Notes under the pieces: model-generated
What the model saw: only the letters and a program-made list of their open reading frames with translations
The model's database searches: none
What the model was told of the DNA's origin: nothing
Translations under genes and position numbers: made by a program
Shown here: positions 1-5,262 of the stretch, in pieces
Position numbering within the stretch: position 1 is the stretch's first letter
How the letters are laid out: every line of letters starts with the position of its first letter
NCBI GenBank assembly: GCA_900553215.1
Contig: USCJ01000109.1
Span: 1 to 5,384 of the forward strand
Reading direction: 5' to 3'
DNA: 5,384 nt
Source: an uncultured Collinsella sp.
GTDB taxonomy: Bacteria; Actinomycetota; Coriobacteriia; Coriobacteriales; Coriobacteriaceae

Positions 1-414
1 TACGATTTCTCGATTGTCAATCCGCCGGCAGAGGTTGCGACTCAGCTGGGAATTGCCGAGGATGACTTTGCCTATCACATCGTGCGCGTGCGCCAGGCCG
101 ACGAGAAGCCCATCGTTATCGAGTACACCTACATGCCCCTCGAGCTGATTCCGGGCCTCAAAAAGAAAGACCTGTATGGATCGGTCTACAGCTTCATCCG
201 CGAGCAATGCGGGCTGAAGATTTCGAGCTTCCACCGCACCATTCGCGCCGTAGCGGCAACCGAGGAAGAGGCTGAGCGCCTGGACACCAAACCCGGCTCT
301 CCCCTGCTCGAGCTCAACCAGATTGGCTTTTTGGATAGCGGCACCGCCTTTGAGCATTCGATCTCGCGCAACGTTGGTGACCGCTTTGAGCTGCACAACG
401 TAACGTTGGCATAG
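1..414 (+). CDS. GntR/HutC-family transcriptional regulator, C-terminal UTRA effector domain (5' end outside window)
   Basis: The reading frame is open from base 1 to the TAG at 412-414, giving 137 residues that begin YDFSIVNPPAEVA. The gene enters from outside the window, so the N-terminal winged-helix DNA-binding domain is not visible. What is visible matches a UTRA domain, the small-molecule sensor of HutC-type GntR regulators: a strand like HIVRVRQADEKPIVIEYTYM, then IPGL, a GSVYSFI segment, GLKISSFHRTIRA, the EEEAERL helix, PGSPLLEL, and a final FEHSISRNVGDRFELH strand. In this family UTRA binds a sugar, sugar phosphate or similar metabolite and controls DNA binding, often at a nearby operon. 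manA follows on the same strand, so a phosphorylated-sugar effector is a reasonable inference, but the ligand cannot be read from sequence. An internal ATG at 82 is only a codon within the domain, not a start. The family call is firm; the target and ligand are unknown. Confidence 0.88.
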   Translation, partial: YDFSIVNPPAEVATQLGIAEDDFAYHIVRVRQADEKPIVIEYTYMPLELIPGLKKKDLYGSVYSFIREQCGLKISSFHRTIRAVAATEEEAERLDTKPGSPLLELNQIGFLDSGTAFEHSISRNVGDRFELHNVTLA

Positions 415-475
415 TTTTGTAGTCATGCGGGCGCTCGTTATGGCTCGTTTAGAGTGGGCAACCGCACAACACCAT

Positions 476-480
476 GGGGG
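476..480 (+). promoter_or_regulatory. Ribosome binding site that sets the manA start
   Basis: GGGGG at 476-480 is the only purine-rich Shine-Dalgarno-like run upstream of manA. It lies 7 bases before the ATG at 488, but only 1 base before the in-frame ATG at 482, which is too close. No such run precedes the in-frame ATG at 425. It is a G-rich match rather than a canonical GGAGG, so the call is moderate. Confidence 0.5.
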
Positions 481-487
481 TATGAAC

Positions 488-1420
488 ATGTCCGATTTGA
501 TTAAACTGACGCCGATCTTCCACGAGAAGATCTGGGGCGGCCGCCAGCTCGAAACCGTATTTGGTTACGACATTCCCGAGGGTCCCATCGGTGAGTGCTG
601 GGCTATCTCGGCCCATCCCAACGGCGACTGCCAGATTGCGGAGGGCCCGTATGCCGGCCACACGCTGTCGTGGCTGTGGGCCGAGCACCGTGAGCTCTTT
701 GGCAACTGCGAGGGCAAGGAGTTCCCGCTGCTCATTAAGATTCTGGACGCCAAGGACGACCTTTCGATCCAGATTCACCCCAACGACGAGTACGCTGCCG
801 AGCACGAGAACGGCAGCCTGGGCAAGACCGAGTGCTGGTATGTGCTGGACTGCGAGCCCGGCGCCACGATCATCGTCGGACAGCGCGCCAAGGACCGCGC
901 CGAGGCAGCACAGATGATCGAGGACGGCCGCTGGGACGAGATGCTCAACGTGCTGCCGATTCACAAGGGCGACTTTTTCCAGATTGACTCCGGTACCGTG
1001 CACGCCATCAAGACCGGTACGCTCATTTTGGAGACGCAGCAGTCGAGCGATGTGACCTATCGCCTGTACGACTACGACCGCCCCGGCACCGACGGCAAGC
1101 TGCGCCCGCTGCATATTGAGCAGAGCCTCGACTGCATCGATTTTGATGTTCAGGCGCCGACCGACGGCACCGTGACCGCGCCCGAGGTCGACGGCGTGAC
1201 CGAGCTCGAGTCCAATCCCTGCTACACCGTCGATCGCGTGCGCGTCGACGGCAGCAAGACCCTCGAGCAGCGCTGGCCCTTCATGTGCCTGTCCGTCATC
1301 GACGGCGAAGGCACCGTCTGCGGCGACCCCGTCCACAAGGGAAGCCACCTGCTGGCCCCGAGCACCGTCAGCTCCATCGACCTCGAAGGCAAGATGGAGC
1401 TGATCGTCAGCCACCTCTAG
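488..1420 (+). CDS. manA: Mannose-6-phosphate isomerase, class I (short, zinc-dependent)
   Basis: This cytoplasmic enzyme interconverts mannose-6-phosphate and fructose-6-phosphate, linking mannose use to glycolysis and supplying mannose-6-phosphate for glycan precursors. From ATG 488 the product is 310 residues, the usual length of the short Gram-positive class I type. The start MSDLIKLTPIFHEKIWGG is the family's typical N-terminus. Zinc ligands expected from the class I cupin fold are present: Q95 and H97 in IQIHPND, E115 in GKTECWYVLD, and H172 in GTVHAI. The active-site arginine is R192 in TYRLYDYDR. The C-terminal part, about 235-310, is a second beta-rich domain ending MELIVSHL. The frame stays open back to ATG 425, but that extension (MRALVMARLEWATAQHH) is unlike the family and lacks a ribosome binding site; ATG 482 is a near-equal alternative, adding two residues. 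The gene follows a GntR-type regulator after 73 bases. A weak TTGTAG (417-422) and TATGGC (439-444) pair could be its own promoter, but co-transcription is equally possible. A GC hairpin follows the stop. Confidence 0.95.
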   Translation: MSDLIKLTPIFHEKIWGGRQLETVFGYDIPEGPIGECWAISAHPNGDCQIAEGPYAGHTLSWLWAEHRELFGNCEGKEFPLLIKILDAKDDLSIQIHPNDEYAAEHENGSLGKTECWYVLDCEPGATIIVGQRAKDRAEAAQMIEDGRWDEMLNVLPIHKGDFFQIDSGTVHAIKTGTLILETQQSSDVTYRLYDYDRPGTDGKLRPLHIEQSLDCIDFDVQAPTDGTVTAPEVDGVTELESNPCYTVDRVRVDGSKTLEQRWPFMCLSVIDGEGTVCGDPVHKGSHLLAPSTVSSIDLEGKMELIVSHL

Positions 1421-1446
1421 GTCACAACAACAACCCAAACGCAACA

Positions 1447-1480
1447 AGGGGCTCTCCCGTCCACGTACGGGAGAGCCCCT
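1447..1480. terminator. Strong GC hairpin after manA, probably a bidirectional terminator
   Basis: GGGGCTCTCCCGT at 1448-1460 is the exact complement of ACGGGAGAGCCCC at 1467-1479, leaving a 6-base loop; the flanking A1447-T1480 pair makes 14 bp. It begins 27 bases after the manA stop. On the plus strand the following sequence is AT-rich but not a clean U-tract (ATCTATTTATCTAT after GCTCAC). On the minus strand it is followed by TTGTTGCGTTTGG, also U-rich. It most likely ends manA transcription and backs up termination of the convergent gene. The stem is certain; termination efficiency is inferred. Confidence 0.75.
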
Positions 1481-1523
1481 GCTCACATCTATTTATCTAT
1501 CAGCCCATCGGGCTCTCCAGACC

Positions 1524-1552
1524 AAAAAGCAAACGAGCAAAGCGACGTTCGC
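1524..1552 (-). terminator. Intrinsic terminator for the LtaS-like gene or candidate RNA
   Basis: On the minus strand GCGAACG (1552-1546) pairs with CGUUUGC (1535-1529), one pair being G-U, with a 10-base loop. The stem is followed immediately by UUUUU (1528-1524). A stem of modest GC content directly abutting a U-tract is the standard rho-independent layout, and no equivalent exists on the plus strand here. It lies about 170 bases beyond the stop of the minus-strand gene, which implies a long 3' UTR or a separate RNA. Its 5' arm overlaps bases that also pair in alternative stems of the upstream structure. Confidence 0.6.
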
Positions 1553-1610
1553 CCAGCAACGTTGTCTAAGGATCTGGGCGGGCGTATGGGGCAACATCGA
1601 TCGCGAGTTC

Positions 1611-1648
1611 CGCACGAGCCGGAGAGCACTTAATGTGCTCTCCGTGCG
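1611..1648. repeat. Long bulged inverted repeat (14 bp) within the convergent intergenic region
   Basis: Read on the minus strand, CGCAC plus GGAGAGCAC (1648-1635) pairs with GUGCUCUCC (1629-1621) and then, after a 5-base bulge GGCUC (1620-1616), with GUGCG (1615-1611). The loop is AUUAA (1634-1630). On the plus strand the inner stem can extend by one C-G pair (1620 with 1644). Neither side is followed by a U-tract, so it is not itself an obvious terminator. It is the strongest stem in the candidate structured RNA. Confidence 0.8.
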
Positions 1649-1718
1649 AGCAGGACTGTCCGAGCAGGGAACCTTATGTTCCGCGCCGCCGGGCAGACGA
1701 ACCAGTTAAGACGTGTCG

Positions 1719-4019
1719 CTACTTAATCTTGGTCGTGCCCGGCGCCAGGTTGGGGTCGGTCTCGTTGGCCTCGGTCTGGAAGTGCTCGGTATAGACGTTC
1801 TTGCCGTCGCGGAACATCTCGTAGTACTGCATCTTGGCGTAATCCTCGCGCGCCTTGGTGGCGGCTGCGGCAGCGGCGTCGTCACCGGTGACGTTGGAGG
1901 AAAGCGCCCAGCGCAGGCTGGCGTCCTCGTAGCCCACGGAGTTGATGGCGGGCAGCGACTCGCGCAATGTCATATGCGCCTTCTGGTAGTCGGTCAGCGG
2001 TGCGCCGATCAGCTGCATCAGCTGGGTGGACAGATAGTTGGTGGACAGGTCGTCGACCTCACTCGTCTGGTTGCAACCGGCTACGTCGTAGTTAGCCCAA
2101 ATGATGTAGTCGGTCTGCCACAAGCGCTCCTGATGGGTGGCATCGTCCTCGCCGGTAAACCACTTATCGTTGAACTTAGACGGGAAGAACGGCTGGTGGT
2201 CGCCCCAGAACACCACGACCACCTTACGGTCGAGCTTGCTCAGGGCGTTGAGGAAGTAACGCAGCGCCTGGTCGGACTGCTCAATGCAAGAGACATACTC
2301 GTCGACATCGGAGAGCGTGCCGTCCTCGATGGTCTTGGCGTCTAGGTCGGTCGTGTCGATGTTCAGGTGCATCTGCTTGTCGACCGGCAGCAGGCCCGTG
2401 TCGTAGCCCGAGTGGTTCTGCATGGTCACGTCGAAGATGAACTGCGGGTCGGCGTTCTGGTCGAGCAGCTCCAGAATCTTGTCGTAGGTTGCCTGGTCGG
2501 TCACCATGCCGCGCAGGGTATCGGCGCCTTGGAAATCGTTGATGGACAGGAACTGGTCAAAGCCAAAGTCCTTGTAGACGTTCTCGCGGTTCCAGTTGGT
2601 CGCGTGGTTGGGGTGCATGGCCGTGGTGGAATAGCCGAGCGATTTGAACTGCTCTGCCAGATTCCCGGTCGTTTCCATGTTGTAGATGGTGTAGGGGTAC
2701 ACGCCCGAGCCCAGGTTGGCCATGGAGTTGCCGGTCATAAACTCAAACTCGGTATTGGCCGTGCCGCCGCCGTAGGCGCTCACGTAGAGCTTTCCGCGGC
2801 TGAGGCAGTTGGACAGGTTCTTAAAGTACTGCGGACCTTCGTAGCCGGCGCGCATGTTCTGGTAGATCGACAAATCCGAGAACGTCTCGTTCATGATAGC
2901 GATGACCGTGGGCTTCTCGCTGTCGAACTGCTCCTTTGCGGCGGCGCGCTCGTCGCTCTTGGCCGCGTCGGATTTGTCGTAGGCCTTGGCGTACTTTTTG
3001 AGCGTGGCCTTGGCGTCATCGACAGAATAGTCGGCGGGTTTGGGCGGCTTGATGGACTGTGCCGCGCTAATAAAGGCAGGCAGATAGCCCTCGCGCCAGT
3101 AGCTCTCGAGCGGACGCCAGGTGTAGACGGTGATGCCGAGGGTGTTGTAGTAGTCGATGAGCGTGACATGCGCGGTCACGCCGCCCAGGCACAGCACCGC
3201 CACGAGCAGGTTGGTGAGCAACATGCGCTTGGCGTTGGCGGCGCCCTTCTGACGGTGCGGCGCGACCAGGCCGGCGTACTCGCACAGCAGCATGGCGATG
3301 GCGGTAAAGCCCATGGATAGCACGCAGAACAGCGAGATCGAGAAGGTGTAGCCGGTGCCGGCGACTGCGGCGGCGGTGGAGATGGCCGAAAGGTCGCCCG
3401 GCTGGATGGGCATGGATTTAAACGTGATGACGAAGAACTCGGCAATGCCCAGGACAAAGAGGGCAAAGGCCAGGACCGCGGGAGCTGCGCCGTGGCGCTG
3501 GAACAGGAAGAACAGGCCGACCATGAGCGTGGTGATGATGGCCCACTCGAGCAGGATGCACAGGGGATAGACCCAGGTAAAGTCGTGGTTGGACGAGACC
3601 TCCATGCCCAGCAGCGCAAAGACGCCGGCGAGCAGCAGGCACAAGACGGCGGCGACGAGCGGTTTGCCCACAAAGGCGCTGCGCAGGCGGGCGAGCTTGC
3701 CGGTGGGGGCGGGGGCGTCGGCGGAGGCGAACGCAAAGACGCGCGGGGCGATGCGGTCGCGGGCGATGCTGGCCCAAGCGCAGCCGGTGAGGATGGCGTT
3801 GGTCAGGATGAGCATCACAAAGGCGAGCGGCTCGTTTTGGGCGACGAGGCCAATAGCGCCCCAAATGGTCAAAAAGAGCTGGAACAGGCCGAAGGCGACG
3901 CTCCACCCAAGAGCGCTTTTGGCAACGGTGCCCGACTGAGCGCGAATGGCCTTGGCCTCGCGCAAGACAAGGTAGACGGTCGCCGCAAGACCGACGAGCG
4001 AGATGGCGGCAGCGAACAT
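1719..4019 (-). CDS. LtaS-like membrane-anchored phosphoglycerol transferase (LTA synthase family, sulfatase fold)
   Basis: The product is 766 residues from ATG 4019 to TAG 1719. Family enzymes transfer glycerol-phosphate from phosphatidylglycerol outside the membrane, building lipoteichoic acid or decorating another envelope glycan. Eight hydrophobic segments lie near 2-19, 38-59, 64-86, 119-138, 150-174, 178-199, 222-246 and 267-288. Basic loops after segments 1, 3, 5 and 7 suggest an N-out arrangement with the catalytic domain outside. A charged linker (about 320-368) leads to the alkaline-phosphatase/sulfatase domain. Metal and catalytic positions are visible: E378 in NETF, nucleophile T420 in GGGTANTEFEF, and D607-H608 in FWGDHQP. 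H469, W476 and R478 in the HPNHATNWNR block and H536 in QNHSGY match the S. aureus LtaS glycerol-phosphate site, but N471 stands where LtaS has D349. S. aureus LtaS has five membrane segments, so this is a longer relative and the acceptor is uncertain. It is convergent with manA and divergent from the nitroreductase gene. Family call firm, exact product open. Confidence 0.9.
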   Translation of the reverse strand: MFAAAISLVGLAATVYLVLREAKAIRAQSGTVAKSALGWSVAFGLFQLFLTIWGAIGLVAQNEPLAFVMLILTNAILTGCAWASIARDRIAPRVFAFASADAPAPTGKLARLRSAFVGKPLVAAVLCLLLAGVFALLGMEVSSNHDFTWVYPLCILLEWAIITTLMVGLFFLFQRHGAAPAVLAFALFVLGIAEFFVITFKSMPIQPGDLSAISTAAAVAGTGYTFSISLFCVLSMGFTAIAMLLCEYAGLVAPHRQKGAANAKRMLLTNLLVAVLCLGGVTAHVTLIDYYNTLGITVYTWRPLESYWREGYLPAFISAAQSIKPPKPADYSVDDAKATLKKYAKAYDKSDAAKSDERAAAKEQFDSEKPTVIAIMNETFSDLSIYQNMRAGYEGPQYFKNLSNCLSRGKLYVSAYGGGTANTEFEFMTGNSMANLGSGVYPYTIYNMETTGNLAEQFKSLGYSTTAMHPNHATNWNRENVYKDFGFDQFLSINDFQGADTLRGMVTDQATYDKILELLDQNADPQFIFDVTMQNHSGYDTGLLPVDKQMHLNIDTTDLDAKTIEDGTLSDVDEYVSCIEQSDQALRYFLNALSKLDRKVVVVFWGDHQPFFPSKFNDKWFTGEDDATHQERLWQTDYIIWANYDVAGCNQTSEVDDLSTNYLSTQLMQLIGAPLTDYQKAHMTLRESLPAINSVGYEDASLRWALSSNVTGDDAAAAAATKAREDYAKMQYYEMFRDGKNVYTEHFQTEANETDPNLAPGTTKIK

Positions 4020-4026
4020 GCTGAGA

Positions 4027-4032
4027 CTCCTC
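4027..4032 (-). promoter_or_regulatory. Ribosome binding site that sets the start of the LtaS-like gene
   Basis: GAGGAG on the minus strand sits 7 bases upstream of ATG 4019, ideal spacing. The longer in-frame reading from GTG 4034 would make this same motif part of the coding sequence (GTGAGGAG) and has no other purine-rich site before it. The start is therefore placed at 4019. Confidence 0.8.
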
Positions 4033-4132
4033 ACAAACTAAAACCTACGAAAGCGGGGGTTTACCCGATTGTTACCAAGATATGCGCTGCAATTGGTGTC
4101 TGCGCACAACAACCAGCCATATTAACGCGCAC

Positions 4133-4161
4133 GTGTGGCGGTGTGGCGCAATGTGGTGGCG
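4133..4161. repeat. Short tandem repeat in the divergent promoter region
   Basis: GTGTGGCG occurs twice head to tail (4133-4140 and 4141-4148), with a third partial copy, GTGGTGGCG, at 4153-4161. It lies in the 213-base gap between the divergent starts at 4019 and 4233, so it could be a regulator binding array for either gene. I see no convincing -35/-10 pair in this gap on either strand; GATAAT at 4170-4175 (plus) lacks a partner -35. Other small symmetry here: TTCTT-A-AAGAA at 4205-4215, just before the nitroreductase ribosome binding site, and a GGGTTTACCC palindrome near 4055-4065. Confidence 0.45.
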
Positions 4162-4232
4162 ACCTGCGCGATAATGGACGGGAATTACACGGAAACGTAA
4201 AGGCTTCTTAAAGAATTAGCGAGGATGAGGCG

Positions 4233-5102
4233 ATGAACGAGCAGGTTTGCAAGGCGGACATGGGCGGCGATGGAGCGGCGGTCGATACGTGCGGCTATCC
4301 GGTCGAGACCACGGGCAACGCGGTATTGGACACGTTGGAACACCGTTCCTCCACGCGTGCCTTTGCGCGCGACGACGACGGCCGTCCCGTGGCGGTGACC
4401 GACGAGCAGCGGACGGCGATTCTGCATGCGGCGAGTCGCGCGCCGTCGGCGGGCGCCATGATGATGTATTCCATCGTGAGCATTCGCGAACAGGCCACAT
4501 TGGACCGCCTCGCCGACCTGTGCGATCACCAGCCCATGATCGCCAAGGCGCCCTGGGCACTTATATTTGTGGCCGACTATGCCAAGTGGATCGATCTGTT
4601 TGAGCACGTGGGCTGCTTTGAGCCCGATTTTGTCGAACGCACGGGCAAGGCGCCCCGCCGCGCGCCGGGTTTGGGCGACTTTGCCATCGCGGCCCAGGAC
4701 GCCGTGATCGCCGCGCAAAACGCCGTGGTTGCCGCCGAGGCCCTGGGGCTGGGGAGCTGCTACATCGGTGATATCGTCGAGAATGCCGAGGAAGTTGCCG
4801 CACTGCTGGATTTGCCTCCCTACACCATGCCGCTGTCGATGCTCATCATCGGCACGCCCCGCAAGGAGCGCCCGGCAATCGCGCATCCCGTGCTGAACCT
4901 GGTGCACGAGGAGCACTACCGCCGCGCCGACGCCGCGACGATGGACGCGCAGGTGGCTGAGATGGACGCGATGTTTCGCCCGCACGCCCGCGAGGTGGGT
5001 GAGCGCGTCGTCGACATCTACACCCGCAAGCACACGAGCCCCTTTATGGCCGAGATGAGCCGCTCCATGGAGTGGTGGTTCAAAAACTGGCTCGGAAAAT
5101 GA
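4233..5102 (+). CDS. Nitroreductase-family FMN-dependent oxidoreductase
   Basis: The 289-residue product resembles nitroreductase-family flavoproteins, cytoplasmic NAD(P)H-dependent enzymes that use FMN, usually as dimers, to reduce nitro compounds, quinones or other electron acceptors. The core begins near residue 28. HRSSTRAF (37-44) is the N-terminal FMN-phosphate motif; APSAGAMMMYS (70-80) is the second conserved block; LGLGSCYIGDI (171-181) followed by the LDLPPYTMPLSMLIIGTP segment (192-209) is the C-terminal FMN/dimer block. A tail from about 215 to 289, ending EMSRSMEWWFKNWL, extends past the core, as in some NfsA-like members. The first 27 residues are poorly conserved-looking and contain two cysteines (C6, C20). 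ATG 4233 is chosen because GAGG at 4221-4224 lies 8 bases upstream. The gene is divergent from the LtaS-like gene, and a perfect palindrome starts 2 bases after its stop. The physiological substrate cannot be told from sequence. Confidence 0.9.
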   Translation: MNEQVCKADMGGDGAAVDTCGYPVETTGNAVLDTLEHRSSTRAFARDDDGRPVAVTDEQRTAILHAASRAPSAGAMMMYSIVSIREQATLDRLADLCDHQPMIAKAPWALIFVADYAKWIDLFEHVGCFEPDFVERTGKAPRRAPGLGDFAIAAQDAVIAAQNAVVAAEALGLGSCYIGDIVENAEEVAALLDLPPYTMPLSMLIIGTPRKERPAIAHPVLNLVHEEHYRRADAATMDAQVAEMDAMFRPHAREVGERVVDIYTRKHTSPFMAEMSRSMEWWFKNWLGK

Positions 5103-5103
5103 C

Positions 5104-5139
5104 GAATGTGACAAAGGGAGCAGTCCCTTTGTCACATTC
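5104..5139. repeat. Perfect 16-bp palindrome after the nitroreductase gene, REP-like or terminator
   Basis: GAATGTGACAAAGGGA (5104-5119) is exactly complementary to the 16 bases at 5124-5139, with a GCAG loop. It starts 2 bases after the TGA. No U-tract follows on the plus strand (CATATCGCCG comes next), so it is not a textbook terminator. From memory, TGTGACAAAGGG...CCCTTTGTCACA palindromes recur in intergenic regions of many Gram-positive gut bacteria, which fits a REP-type dispersed element; only one copy is in this window, so repetition is not shown here. Confidence 0.7.
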
Positions 5140-5148
5140 CATATCGCC

Positions 5149-5180
5149 GCGGTAGCCTAAAGGCCGCATAAATCTTTATT
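5149..5180 (+). terminator. Weak hairpin with AT-rich tail, possible terminator of the nitroreductase gene
   Basis: GCG (5149-5151) pairs with CGC (5165-5167), and GCC (5155-5157) with GGC (5162-5164) around a TAAA loop, separated by a small bulge. The following ATAAATCTTTATT is AT-rich but the U-run is broken. It could finish termination that the preceding palindrome does not, but the stem is short and may be chance. Confidence 0.25.
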
Positions 5181-5198
5181 TAGCTGGGAAAACAGTGT

Positions 5199-5227
5199 CA
5201 TACAAACATTGGGCGATTACCTATAAT
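5199..5227 (+). promoter_or_regulatory. Sigma-70-type promoter of the Kup gene
   Basis: A perfect TATAAT at 5222-5227 has CATACA (5199-5204) 17 bases upstream, a 3-of-6 match to TTGACA. Transcription would begin near 5234, giving a leader of about 30 bases that contains the GGAAGGAAA ribosome binding site (5247-5255), 7 bases before the ATG. The leader is too short for a c-di-AMP (ydaO-type) riboswitch, a control element often found ahead of potassium transporter genes. The weak -35 suggests an activator or moderate strength. Confidence 0.6.
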
Positions 5228-5262
5228 TCCCTCGAACGTTAAAGTTGGAAGGAAACCGGCTT

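Larger units (their letters stand above)
1524..1720 (-). ncRNA. Candidate structured RNA or structured 3' UTR in the convergent intergenic region
   Basis: The region codes for no convincing protein, but its minus-strand transcript can form several nested stems before an intrinsic terminator. In order: AGCGAC (1720-1715) can pair with GUCGCU (1546-1541); GUUCG (1702-1698) with CGAAC (1551-1547); and GCCC (1694-1691) with GGGC (1554-1551, sharing base 1551). Inside lie GGAAC/GUUCC (1682-1678 with 1672-1668, loop AUAAG), a 14-bp bulged hairpin (1648-1611), and CGCCCAG/CUGGGCG (1580-1574 with 1556-1550). The transcript then reaches a U5 tract at 1528-1524. The outer closing stem uses the stop codon of the upstream gene, and no clear promoter precedes the region, so it may be the 3' UTR of the LtaS-like gene or an RNA processed from it rather than an independent gene. 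I do not recognise an RNA family. All pairings were found by eye; the weaker ones could be chance. Confidence 0.35.

Noticed and set aside
449..1486. Long minus-strand open frame (345 codons) opposite manA
   Set aside because: It lies antisense to a clearly conserved enzyme, is dominated by A, V, L and G with no recognisable motif, and results from the GC-rich codon bias of manA.
1421..1718. tRNA, SRP RNA or RNase P RNA in the convergent gap
   Set aside because: No cloverleaf, CCA end, SRP GGAA-tetraloop motif or RNase P conserved core could be seen.
1541..1720. Small RNA on the plus strand rather than the minus strand
   Set aside because: Most stems are symmetric between strands, but the U-tract after a hairpin exists only in the minus-strand reading, and no plus-strand promoter is visible between the manA terminator and 1541.
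1713..3320. Two long plus-strand open frames (1713-2345 and 2367-3320) opposite the LtaS-like gene
   Set aside because: Both are antisense to conserved catalytic segments of the LtaS-like protein, have V/G/L/H-rich composition and no ribosome binding site or known motif.
4020..4034. GTG at 4034 as the start of the LtaS-like gene
   Set aside because: It overlaps the GAGGAG that is ideally spaced for ATG 4019, and no other ribosome binding site precedes it.
3492..4211. Plus-strand open frame (239 codons) crossing the start of the LtaS-like gene
   Set aside because: Low-complexity E/G/D/Q composition, mostly antisense to the membrane segments, and continues through the divergent promoter gap without a start signal.
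4185..5135. Long minus-strand open frame (316 codons) opposite the nitroreductase gene
   Set aside because: It is rich in H, R and G, has no domain, and runs through the palindrome after the real gene; a shadow of the nitroreductase codons.
5140..5262. c-di-AMP riboswitch ahead of kup
   Set aside because: The leader after the TATAAT box is only about 30 bases, and I see none of the extensive structure of a ydaO-type element.
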